A stretch of DNA of 64,000 nt from Pyrodictiaceae archaeon (GTDB lineage Archaea > Thermoproteota > Thermoprotei_A > Sulfolobales > Pyrodictiaceae): assembly GCA_027036135.1 (NCBI GenBank), contig JALVSY010000007.1:500880-564879 (forward strand), written 5' to 3'. The position numbers and the translations under genes are program-made. Below the pieces are notes generated by a model. That model was not told the DNA's origin. It did not search any database and saw nothing but the letters and a program-made list of their open reading frames with translations. Of the stretch, positions 1-8,701 are shown piece by piece (the first letter of the stretch is position 1; each line of letters starts with the position of its first letter).

Positions 1-126
1 ACCCCGCCACCAGAGAAGGACCCCGGCCTAGGCATAGGTAGGCACTACGCCTGGCAGACACCGCTGCACCGAGAAGCGGTCAGGAAAGCCCTAGAAACAC
101 TCCACGGACAAGGAACCAGCCCCTAG
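1..126 (+). CDS. C-terminal end of an unidentified protein (5' end outside window)
   Basis: Frame 1 is open from the first base to a TAG at 124-126 and encodes about 41 residues, including GIGRHYAWQTPLHREAV. The composition (charged helix with AVRKALETL) looks like real coding sequence and reads in the same direction as the glycan genes that follow. I do not recognise the family from so little sequence. The upstream part lies outside the window. Confidence 0.45.
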   Translation, partial: TPPPEKDPGLGIGRHYAWQTPLHREAVRKALETLHGQGTSP

Positions 127-420
127 CCAAGAAGCATACAAATCAGCTAGCCCCCGGTCAAGACGAACCAGGTACACCTACACACACCCAGCACTCCATC
201 CAAAAGGCTAAGACACAGCCCCAGCACGCAGAGAACAGAGTACCAACAGAGCCTAGGCGCACACCCAGGGCACCACGACCAAGACTCTCACAAGCCATTC
301 TACGCGACACAAGCTCCGCGAGCTCAAGAGAGCCCCCGGTGAACACATAAAACCCCGAACCTCAGAGCCGCCACTAACGGCAACCTTAGCCAGCCAACGA
401 GAGAGGGCCCAGCCGGAGCC
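127..420. other. Intergenic stretch with no supported gene
   Basis: This stretch holds only antisense reading frames of poor quality. I see no RNA gene, repeat or clear promoter in it. Confidence 0.4.
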
Positions 421-852
421 ATGACACTATTAGCTGTTGCTTTAGAGAGGCTAGGATCACTATACACTGAGGCGTCGGAGGAGGCGCTACGCCTAGCCGA
501 GGATATCCTGGCCCCGGCTGGGCCCATACCCCGTAAGACTATTCGTGGTCTCCTGGGCCGCGCTCTCCGCAACGGAGCCTGGAAAACTCTACCACGGGAG
601 ACCCGGGCCCTCCTCCTAGCGGCTGCTCGCAGCCCTGTACGGGTCTATCGCTCACCGCGTTTGCTCGCGTTGCTTCGCCGTGCGTGGCTACTAGTAGAGC
701 TAGCCACGATGAGAGGCAAAGCAGTGGTGGCTGCACTAACACATCTCCTCGCGAGGGGCGTGGCTCAGGGGCTCTACTCGTTGCTCCGGAGAGGCCTAGA
801 CAAGCTCATAGCGATAGGGATCCAGGTACTAAACAACCCCTGGCTACGATAA
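421..852 (+). CDS. Hypothetical helical protein, 143 aa
   Basis: The protein is rich in Leu, Ala and Arg, and appears to be all alpha-helical, with no signal peptide and no motif I recognise. It begins with ATG at 421. Its stop is only 8 bases before the next gene, so it may be co-transcribed with the glycosyltransferases. Two other Leu/Ala/Arg-rich helical proteins of similar size occur at 21521 and 21883, but I see no alignable motif linking them. The function is unknown. Confidence 0.55.
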   Translation: MTLLAVALERLGSLYTEASEEALRLAEDILAPAGPIPRKTIRGLLGRALRNGAWKTLPRETRALLLAAARSPVRVYRSPRLLALLRRAWLLVELATMRGKAVVAALTHLLARGVAQGLYSLLRRGLDKLIAIGIQVLNNPWLR

Positions 853-859
853 TCCGGTC

Positions 860-1681
860 ATGGCCAGAGAACCCCTCGTCTCAATAGTAATACCCACACT
901 CAACTCCGAGAAAACCCTGCCACTAACGCTAGAATCCATAAAGAGGCAAACCTACAAAAACATAGAGGTAATAGTAGTTGATAGCTATAGTCAAGACAAT
1001 ACAGTAAAAATAGCAAGAAGATATGGGGCGAAAATTCTGCTAACCCGTGGAGGCTTGCTCTGGGCAAGATATATTGGCCACCTATACGCTAGGGGGAAGA
1101 TAGAACTCCTTCTCGACTCAGACCAAATACTCAGTCCCAAAACCATTGAAATCGGTGTAAATAAGTTATTGGCGGGCTATGACATGTTAATACTTGAGGA
1201 GCAGAGCTACAAGCCTCACACACTTGTACAATGGCTATTCTACATTGATAGAAAACACGTGCACGAAATAATGGATCTGAACCCGTTACACGGTGTGCTC
1301 CTGGCAAGGATGTATAAGTATTCTATCCTAGATAAAGCCTTTAAAAATATAAGACAGAAGCTTCCACTTTCAGTAATGTTTAGGTTAGTGTCTCAAGACC
1401 ATGCAATAATATACTACGAGGCCTGGAATATATCAAACAAAGTAGCATTAGTCAAGAATGCAGTCTACCACATAGAGCCCTCTACGCTAAAAAGCCTAGT
1501 AAGGAAATTCTACAGATATGGTAAAACAGAATATAGAGTGGGTAAGTACTATCACGAACTTGCTAAAAAAAGAACACCCAGAAAGATAGGGTTAACCCCA
1601 CAGTCATGGATTTCACTATTACTATGGTTTTTAAAAGCAGTACCATATATACTTGGAACACTAGCTAGTGTGGAACAATGA
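860..1681 (+). CDS. Family 2 glycosyltransferase (GT-A fold), 273 aa
   Basis: This enzyme probably transfers a sugar from a nucleotide donor to a lipid-linked glycan at the cytoplasmic membrane face. Residues 7-15 (VSIVIPTLN) open the GT2 domain, VVDSYS follows near residue 39-44, and the metal-binding acidic pair is D86-S-D88. The region near residues 242-265 is hydrophobic and could anchor the protein in the membrane. The stop overlaps the start of the next glycosyltransferase by 4 bases (ATGA), which indicates translational coupling. Donor and acceptor cannot be read from the sequence. The 3' half is more AT-rich than the 5' half, at the edge of the AT-rich block that follows. Confidence 0.85.
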   Translation: MAREPLVSIVIPTLNSEKTLPLTLESIKRQTYKNIEVIVVDSYSQDNTVKIARRYGAKILLTRGGLLWARYIGHLYARGKIELLLDSDQILSPKTIEIGVNKLLAGYDMLILEEQSYKPHTLVQWLFYIDRKHVHEIMDLNPLHGVLLARMYKYSILDKAFKNIRQKLPLSVMFRLVSQDHAIIYYEAWNISNKVALVKNAVYHIEPSTLKSLVRKFYRYGKTEYRVGKYYHELAKKRTPRKIGLTPQSWISLLLWFLKAVPYILGTLASVEQ

Positions 1682-2613
1682 CATATAATGATTATCCGCT
1701 AGTATCAGTAGTTATTCCAACTCATAATAGAAAAGATAAATTGATTAGACTCATAGATTCTCTCTTGAAATCCAATTATCCCAGAAATAAGCTCGAAATA
1801 ATAGTAGTTGACGATGCATCAACAGATGGTACATGCGATACTATTAGGCAATTATATCCGGAGGTGAAACTACGATGCAATGATGAGGAAAAATATGTTG
1901 CGGAGTCGCGTAATATTGGTATCAAGATATCTAGAGGAAAATACATATTTTTAATAGATGATGATAATATTGTAGACCCTAATACGATAAAAGAATTAGT
2001 AGAATTCATGGAAAAAAATCCGTATGTTGGTGTTGCCGCTCCGTTGATGTATTTTCTAAAAGATCCTAGAAGAATATGGTGCGCTGGAGTAAAAAGAAAT
2101 TATTGGTTAACGATTACAAAATATATTGGCTACGGTAAAATAGATGATGGAACAATAACTTCTCCTTATGAATCAGAGGATTTTCCTAATGCTTTTATGG
2201 TTAGGAAGGAAGTTATTGATAAGGTTGGTCTATTTAATTCGAAATTGTTTCCAATACATTATGAGGAGTCAGATTTTTGTCAACGTATACGAAAAGCTGG
2301 ATATAAGGTGATGCTTGTTCCTACCGCAAAAGTTTGGCATGATGTACCTTTACCAAGTACAAGATTTAATAATAGAGATAATAATAATAAATACATGAAT
2401 ATGACAAGAATATATTATACTGTAAGAAACAGAATAATATTTCATAGACTCTATAGTAAAAACATTTTGCAAAAGATAATTTCGGTATTGTCCGCTATAT
2501 CTATAATACTTCTACACTACACCCCTCGTATGTTGAGACATAATAGAAATAAGTTTAAGACATTTAGTACTATCCTGAAGGGTATTATAGATGGACTATT
2601 AATGAAATTATAA
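1678..2613 (+). CDS. Family 2 glycosyltransferase, 311 aa
   Basis: The GT2 fold is shown by VSVVIPTHN near residue 9, VVDDASTDGT near residue 42, and IDDDN near residue 87 as the DXD-type metal site. A late HYEESDFCQR motif supplies the ED catalytic base seen in rhamnosyltransferase-like GT2 enzymes. Two hydrophobic stretches near the C terminus suggest membrane association. The start overlaps the upstream stop by 4 bases. The gene is strikingly AT-rich and uses A/T-ending codons, unlike the rml operon downstream. Confidence 0.87.
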   Translation: MTYNDYPLVSVVIPTHNRKDKLIRLIDSLLKSNYPRNKLEIIVVDDASTDGTCDTIRQLYPEVKLRCNDEEKYVAESRNIGIKISRGKYIFLIDDDNIVDPNTIKELVEFMEKNPYVGVAAPLMYFLKDPRRIWCAGVKRNYWLTITKYIGYGKIDDGTITSPYESEDFPNAFMVRKEVIDKVGLFNSKLFPIHYEESDFCQRIRKAGYKVMLVPTAKVWHDVPLPSTRFNNRDNNNKYMNMTRIYYTVRNRIIFHRLYSKNILQKIISVLSAISIILLHYTPRMLRHNRNKFKTFSTILKGIIDGLLMKL

Positions 2614-2632
2614 TACAAGAATAAGATTAATC

Positions 2633-5311
2633 ATGAAAAGAAATATATTAATTAGCAAATATCATAGCATTATTATCTTGTTATTGATTAGTACTATAGC
2701 TATAATAGTAATTCATTGGAAAGTATTTGAAAGTTATGCTTGGCCTAAAGTAGTACTGATAACAGATAAAATAGGAATATTTACTAAAATAGCGCTAATT
2801 TTAGGAATTAATCCTATAAGATTTAAAGAGATTTTATATATGTTATTTGATTTTATTTCATTATTAATAATTATTTTATCTATTAGAAAATTTAATGTTA
2901 GATTTAATATATTAAGTATTATTACAATGCTGGCTGCTCTGCTCTATTTTGTGTTCTATCCATATAATAGGCTTATGGATGCGTGCTTCAGAGGCTTATA
3001 TGTATTAATGACATTAGGATCTTCATTATCAATTTATGCATTAATATCTATAATAAGCGATAAAAATATAAAACAAACCATAAAGGATTCGTTTATATAT
3101 TCTTTGTTTTTACTTATAGTATTCATTACGGTAGGACAGTGGGATCCTAGGATATTTCTTTATCCATTAATAATTATATTATCTATTACTATAATACAAT
3201 TCATAATACTGATAATCAGTAGATATGTAAAATTCTTTATTAAATCCCTAATATTTATTGTACCTCTTACTATATTGCTTTATGCAGTAGGAAAAATTAG
3301 AATGAAGCTGGCAGAGTCAATATCACCTATAGTACCGTTTAACTTAAATGCATTTCTTGGCTTCTATGATGTATTTCACTTAACTTCAGGAACTTCATGG
3401 ATTTTAGTGAATAAGCCTTCTTTAACTTTAATTCATGTGGCTTCATTATTGCTTACAGTTGATTTATTATTGATCATATTGTTCCTTACAGTAATGCATT
3501 CTGTAGATGAACAAATTTATAATATAAGAGCATATATATATGCTCTTATATTAATATATATAAGTATTATGATATTTGAATTAAATATACATAATGTAGT
3601 CAAATTTTTCTTAATGAATAGAGAAGATGGATTTTTATTTGCTAAATTATCTATTATAAAATATATATTATTAATGTTTAGGGTACCAAGATTTATGGAC
3701 TTTACTAATAAAACAATTATAACAACACTAATTATACTAGCTGGCTACCTAATATCTAAGGTAAACAAAATATCTGAATCAAGTACAAGGATAAATGCTA
3801 TATTAATACTAATTATGATAATATCATTGTCTCTAGCCTTGTGTAATGGATTTATGTTAAGGCCGCTTATAAATAGAGGAGCTATATTTAATCCAAACCC
3901 GAAATCAATAACTTTCTTAGGTATACCTAGCAAGATACTGACCAGGAGCTTTCCTATTGCTGATTGGAATAAGGAGAAAATATTGCTTAACTCTTTCTTA
4001 TTCGGTAAAATAAAGATTGGTTCATTACAGCTCTATGATCATGGGGTAATACCAATAGAGTTTAAGCCATATGCAGATAAATTTATAAGGGCTGGATTTT
4101 TTGTTAAAATTGTGCGCCTACATAAATTTTTTGCTGTTGTGCTGCTTAATAGGACATTGTTATATGGCCGACCAATTCTTATACCGCAGGGACTTTATCT
4201 AGGAAGTATTGTCTGGTCAAAAGGTTATGTACCAATATACCTGGATCAAATAATTCCAAGAAGATATGCTAAGGAACTTATAAATTTGCATTTGCCAATA
4301 GTTATATATAAAAATAAATATATTATAGAAAAGAACTTAGCCGTATGGCTTCTACTAAATAGAGTAGTAGATATTAATAACTCTAACTTGATTATATTGG
4401 TTCCTTCAAAATATACTACATGTTTTATTTCTAGCCTTACCTGTTGGAGTCCGGGCTTTATAGGGGATCCGCATCAAGGAATATTCTATGAACCAGGAAA
4501 CTATGAATATGATTATACGTATAAATTAAATTGGGGAGTTATTCAGGGAAGAGACGTTTATAAACCATTTATTATGCACTTTTTCTCCAAGAGGACAGGT
4601 AACTATATAATATTGTTAAGACTCATGAGTACTGGTAAAGGAATATTAGATATTTATATTGATAATATGAAATATAGTTTAGCTATAAATAGGACAGAAA
4701 CTATTGATTCCCGATTAGGATTTATATGGTTTAATATATCCAATGTTACAATTCAGAAAGGTATACATACTTTAAGAATATACTGGATTTCTAGAAATAA
4801 AAATCATCCAACTATATATATAAATTTAGTATTAATAATTCCGAGAAAATTATGGCAACAAGCATTTGAGTATGCCATGAAGTATATAGAGAAATATGGG
4901 ATTAATATGATAAATTTACAAAAATTCTTTAAAAAATCTCAAATACATATAAAGGAAAGTATAGAAAATTATCCATTTATTGGTAAAAAGATAATTATTA
5001 AAATAACAGTATTTAACGCAAATATTTCTCCAATAGCATTTGATACCAGAATACTATGGGGTTATACCTTAAGAGTGCATGGTAGCGGAACTCGTATCAT
5101 ACTATCAGTTCCTATAGATTACGTAAAAGCAGGTATACTGGTTGTTCCTTATTCAAAGAATTTTAGTATTTACATCGAAGGCTATGAAGGCTACACGACT
5201 CCGAAAGGCTTATTAGAGATACTTTTTGCTGATATTGCAACAGTAGTATTACTTTATTTTATCTTTACAGAAGCTTATAAGATAAAACGGTATTCGATAA
5301 AATATAAGTAG
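2633..5311 (+). CDS. Large multi-spanning membrane protein with an exterior C-terminal domain, 892 aa
   Basis: Residues 1 to about 420 form roughly ten to twelve hydrophobic segments, separated by short loops. Residues from about 430 to 860 are soluble and beta-rich with several N-x-S/T sites, and one more membrane helix lies near residue 865. This layout resembles very large membrane glycosyltransferases such as YfhO/AftD-type GT-C enzymes, but I see no decisive catalytic motif, so this is only an inference. Ile, Tyr, Asn and Lys dominate. The gene sits 19 bases after a GT2 gene and before a GT4 gene, which supports a role in surface-glycan synthesis. Confidence 0.7.
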   Translation: MKRNILISKYHSIIILLLISTIAIIVIHWKVFESYAWPKVVLITDKIGIFTKIALILGINPIRFKEILYMLFDFISLLIIILSIRKFNVRFNILSIITMLAALLYFVFYPYNRLMDACFRGLYVLMTLGSSLSIYALISIISDKNIKQTIKDSFIYSLFLLIVFITVGQWDPRIFLYPLIIILSITIIQFIILIISRYVKFFIKSLIFIVPLTILLYAVGKIRMKLAESISPIVPFNLNAFLGFYDVFHLTSGTSWILVNKPSLTLIHVASLLLTVDLLLIILFLTVMHSVDEQIYNIRAYIYALILIYISIMIFELNIHNVVKFFLMNREDGFLFAKLSIIKYILLMFRVPRFMDFTNKTIITTLIILAGYLISKVNKISESSTRINAILILIMIISLSLALCNGFMLRPLINRGAIFNPNPKSITFLGIPSKILTRSFPIADWNKEKILLNSFLFGKIKIGSLQLYDHGVIPIEFKPYADKFIRAGFFVKIVRLHKFFAVVLLNRTLLYGRPILIPQGLYLGSIVWSKGYVPIYLDQIIPRRYAKELINLHLPIVIYKNKYIIEKNLAVWLLLNRVVDINNSNLIILVPSKYTTCFISSLTCWSPGFIGDPHQGIFYEPGNYEYDYTYKLNWGVIQGRDVYKPFIMHFFSKRTGNYIILLRLMSTGKGILDIYIDNMKYSLAINRTETIDSRLGFIWFNISNVTIQKGIHTLRIYWISRNKNHPTIYINLVLIIPRKLWQQAFEYAMKYIEKYGINMINLQKFFKKSQIHIKESIENYPFIGKKIIIKITVFNANISPIAFDTRILWGYTLRVHGSGTRIILSVPIDYVKAGILVVPYSKNFSIYIEGYEGYTTPKGLLEILFADIATVVLLYFIFTEAYKIKRYSIKYK

Positions 5312-5367
5312 TGTGTGCAAACATGGTTATTAGAATATAAAATATAAAGACGATTAGGATGAAATAG

Positions 5368-6600
5368 ATGATGAGTAGATCGGGTAGAGACGAGAGTTCA
5401 TCAATATGTAGGAGGATGGTGAAGGGTCACCCTATAATTATTTATGTTTCTCCATTTAAGCCTGAACCAGGTTCTGAGTATCACGAGTATTTTGTTAGAA
5501 CACTTAGGAAACATGGAGTGCCAGTAATAGTACTTGCTGGTATACCTAGGTCTGAAGATTATAAAAAGAAATATGGTTCCATTGAAAAATACGGTAATAT
5601 TATAGTTTTTAGATCGTTCTGGGCCCCTAGGATACAGTCGATGAAAACATTTTTTTCAAGTATAAAATATGCCGTGTTATCGTTAAGATCTTTAATAAGG
5701 GTAATAGGTATTGCTAAAAAGCTCTCGTCATCTGTAATAGTTATTTTTAATTATGGAGCTACCAGGGAACCAGGTATTATATTAGGTGAGCACCACCCCT
5801 TAGGTATGCTTCTTGCAAGGCTTGCTGGCGCAAAGGTTGTATGGATTATACATAACTTTCTAACAACTACCCAATTAAAGAGAGAGGTTAGAGAACATGG
5901 CCTTCCTAGGTTAATTAGTCTCTTTGTTATACTTTATTATATTTTTATTAATAAACTTGCGGCCATATCTTCGCATAAAATAGTAGTTCTTGTAAACGGT
6001 CCGAATGCATACATAACGGAGTATTTTAAAGAGATACTAAAAGAAAAGAGAAAGGTTATTGAAGAGGTTCATCCTGTATTTATGGATAATAATATAAATA
6101 TAAATAATAGTGCTAATAGTATATTAAGTAATATATATAATAAAAAGTCTTATATATTAATAGGATGTATAGGATATATAAGACGAGGAAAAGGATATCA
6201 TGTTTTATTAGATTGGCTTAGAAAGCTTAAGAATAAAAATTATGATCTTTATCTTAAATTGAGGGTTCTTATTGCCGGATTTGTTGCAGATAAAAGAGAT
6301 ATAGCTAACTTACAGTATATTATAGAGCTTATAAAAATGAAAAAAAGATATAAATTAAATAATGTTATATTTTTATTAAATAATTTAACTGATGAGGAAT
6401 TTAAAAAGTTAATTAGTATTAGTGATGTAATCTGGTGCGCTTACGAGAAAGATTATGGTCCTAGCGGAATATTAGCATGGGCCAAAGGATACAAGAAAAG
6501 AGTTATTATAAATAACTCTTCAATTTGGGCAGGAGAAGAGCCGACTAAGATCAATACATTTAGTGAGCATGTAAGCAGAATATTAGAGAGCCTTGATTAA
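5368..6600 (+). CDS. Family 4-like glycosyltransferase (GT-B fold), 410 aa
   Basis: The protein has the two-domain organisation of GT-B enzymes. The N-terminal domain has a beta-strand opening (IIIYVSPFKPEPGSEYHEYF) and a VVWIIHN segment near residue 165. The C-terminal domain carries GCIGYIRRGKGYHVLL near residue 270 and a late YGPSGILAWAKG segment near residue 370, which corresponds to the E-x7-E donor-binding region but with degenerate acidic residues. The residues around 240-250 are Asn/Ile-rich, which reflects the local AT richness. The start is the first of two adjacent ATG codons. The last codons overlap the next gene. Confidence 0.75.
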   Translation: MMSRSGRDESSSICRRMVKGHPIIIYVSPFKPEPGSEYHEYFVRTLRKHGVPVIVLAGIPRSEDYKKKYGSIEKYGNIIVFRSFWAPRIQSMKTFFSSIKYAVLSLRSLIRVIGIAKKLSSSVIVIFNYGATREPGIILGEHHPLGMLLARLAGAKVVWIIHNFLTTTQLKREVREHGLPRLISLFVILYYIFINKLAAISSHKIVVLVNGPNAYITEYFKEILKEKRKVIEEVHPVFMDNNININNSANSILSNIYNKKSYILIGCIGYIRRGKGYHVLLDWLRKLKNKNYDLYLKLRVLIAGFVADKRDIANLQYIIELIKMKKRYKLNNVIFLLNNLTDEEFKKLISISDVIWCAYEKDYGPSGILAWAKGYKKRVIINNSSIWAGEEPTKINTFSEHVSRILESLD

Positions 6601-7738
6601 ATTTAGGCTTTCAACTTCTTCCTATAATATAAGGATTATTGTGCTTGTTGTTACTTATAATTCTGTGGGTTTTGTTGGAAGGCTTTGTGGCTCTATTCTT
6701 TCCCAGGATTATGATTTGTCGCGTGTCTTGGTCGTTGTTGTTGATAATGGATCTGTTGATGGTACTGTTGAGGAGTTTTTGAGGTGTCTGGAGAAGGGCA
6801 GTGTTAACTATGTTGTTGTTAAGCTTGGTAGGAACTTGGGGTTTACTCCTGCTAATAATGTTGGCTTGGCTCTGGCTAGCAGGGTTTTGGGCGGGTTTGG
6901 TGACAAAGTTGTTCTCTTGTTGAATCCTGATACTTATTTGCTTGATAAAGGGTTTTTCCGCGTAGTTGATAGGGTTTCCAGCGCTTTACCTGTGGTGGGG
7001 TTTGCTACTGTTTCGGGCGAGGGCGGTGAGGTTGTTGATAGTATAGGTATGTTTGTTGATTTTCTTGGGAATCCGCAGGACTTGTTCTGCTGTGTTAGGT
7101 TTACTCCTAGGCTTCGTAGGCTGGTTCTCGATGTTCTTCCTCGGCTTTGCTTGGTCCCGCTTGTTTGTTTCGCGGCTGTTGCTATACGTGGTGATGTTAT
7201 CTCTAGGCTTGGTTTTTTGAGGAATGACTACGTGATGTACTTTGATGATACTGAGTATTGTCTCCGGTTGTGGAGTAGCGGTGTTCCTGTGGCCGTGTAT
7301 AGGGGGTTTATGGTTTGGCATGCTCGTGGGGGGACGCAGAGGAGCCGAGGAGATCCTAGGGGTAGGAGCGACCAAGTATTCATGGACATACCTTATCATT
7401 TCGCGAAGAACAACTTGTTGCTAGTATATGAGTATCTTGGGCCTATTCGCTATTTTCTGCGGCTTCTGCTCTACGGAGTAATAGGAGCCATTTGGCGTAG
7501 GAGATACCTAGCGTTCGCGATCACTGATAGCATAAGACTTATAGTTAAGAGAGGGGTCCGGAGAAGGAGGCTCCCGAGGGGCCTTGTACCATTCAGTCCC
7601 AGGACGTGGACGCTCCTATGGGCGTTGAAATATTTTATAAGGTATCCGGCGAGAGGACTGAGCGAAGCAATATCCTATGGAACCAAGAGGGCCTCACTAG
7701 AATATATAAGGCTTCGTGTCTTGAAAAGACTTCGCTGA
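6593..7738 (+). CDS. Rhamnosyltransferase-like family 2 glycosyltransferase, 381 aa
   Basis: IIVLVVTYNS near residue 15, VVVDNGSVDGT near residue 49 and a NPDT metal site near residue 110 define a GT2 domain. YFDDTEYCLR near residue 217 gives the usual ED-type catalytic acid region of rhamnosyltransferase-like members. The C terminus is basic with a hydrophobic helix. The TTG start overlaps the previous stop by 8 bases. Codons end mostly in T and G (many GTT), a strand bias quite unlike the AT-rich gene just upstream. This enzyme may use the dTDP-rhamnose made by the rml operon, which is an inference. Confidence 0.87.
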   Translation: MIKFRLSTSSYNIRIIVLVVTYNSVGFVGRLCGSILSQDYDLSRVLVVVVDNGSVDGTVEEFLRCLEKGSVNYVVVKLGRNLGFTPANNVGLALASRVLGGFGDKVVLLLNPDTYLLDKGFFRVVDRVSSALPVVGFATVSGEGGEVVDSIGMFVDFLGNPQDLFCCVRFTPRLRRLVLDVLPRLCLVPLVCFAAVAIRGDVISRLGFLRNDYVMYFDDTEYCLRLWSSGVPVAVYRGFMVWHARGGTQRSRGDPRGRSDQVFMDIPYHFAKNNLLLVYEYLGPIRYFLRLLLYGVIGAIWRRRYLAFAITDSIRLIVKRGVRRRRLPRGLVPFSPRTWTLLWALKYFIRYPARGLSEAISYGTKRASLEYIRLRVLKRLR

Positions 7739-8132
7739 AGCCTAGAAGCATTTTATATTATGCTAGTTTACATGTAGACTAATGTATCTTTTGATATATT
7801 TAATACCAATTTAGCGCTGTAAAGACTTGATAAAACAAAAGGTAATAATGAAGAATATATTATGTTTTATCTTTCCATACCCCTATAATAATAATGTACC
7901 TTGTCATACTGATATTATTATTATGATTTTTATTGAAAATAAGAGAAGCAGGTGATATTTTCCCGCCCCCTCTTGTAGCCACTCATAGCAGGGATTCAAG
8001 CTTGTGGGTTTGGAGACCGAGTGTCTCTATTGTGTACTTCTACGTTGTTAAGCATGGGGTATAGTTTTGCTAAACACGGTGATAAAGGTTCTGTCATAGT
8101 TTTATATGTTCGCTGATAACAGAATAGATTAA
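7739..8132. other. AT-rich intergenic stretch
   Basis: There is no supported coding sequence here. The stretch is very AT-rich and contains several TATA-like tracts and many stops in all frames. It separates the glycosyltransferase cluster from the flippase gene. Confidence 0.4.
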
Positions 8133-8423
8133 TTAAATGGTAGACAACGTCCTCCACTATTTTTCTTAAGTGGCTTAGCCCGGGGCCGTCTGCTTCTCCT
8201 CGGCAACCACTTTTTAGGAGATGTTCTTAGAGACGTTCTTAAGGATAAGCGGATGCTATCTAGGGCAATTAGTTATGATTATGAGAAGGAGATGTTAACG
8301 AAGAGGAAGTATAAAGTCTCCTGCTCCGAAGTTGATGAAATTCTGTGTAAATACTTGGCTTGGAGAAAGATTCTTGCGAGTATTGCAATAAAACCGATAA
8401 ATATTCATCATCTAATTCTATAA
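8133..8423 (+). pseudogene. Orphan open frame with coding character, probable gene remnant
   Basis: One frame stays open for 96 codons between TAA at 8130 and TAA at 8421, yet it has no early start codon. It encodes protein-like sequence (for example GRLLLLGNHFLGDVLRDVL and a charged helical tail). It sits inside a 960-base region with no complete gene. I read it as the 3' remainder of a decayed gene, perhaps another glycan-locus enzyme, and cannot name the family. Confidence 0.35.
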
Positions 8424-8701
8424 TATTGTTTGACTAGGCGAGGGAAGGCGTGTTCAGAGCTTGAGCCTAGAGGAGTCATTCTTAATATCGACCTTATGTA
8501 GAGGTAGGTAAGGACGCGTATCTAAGCGGGAGGGAGTGATTAGTAAGCTGGACGGGGATCTAGTGATGCATGCACGGCTCATGGAGCCTCATACAGCTAC
8601 AGGATACATTTAAAGTAGAAGGGATTATCATGGCTATACAGCTGGCTTTGCAACACTGCTAAAGGGGCCCAGAGGACTCAGGAGGTGGCAAGGATTTAGC
8701 T
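8424..8701. other. Leader region of the flippase gene
   Basis: No gene is seen here. An AGGAGGTGG ribosome-binding site lies near 8680-8688, upstream of the ATG at 8702, which fixes the start of the next gene. Confidence 0.45.

Noticed and set aside
6986-7399. 137-residue minus-strand frame
   Set aside because: It is antisense to the GT2 gene and arises from that gene's GT-rich codons; the protein sequence is low-complexity and Pro/Thr/Asn-rich.
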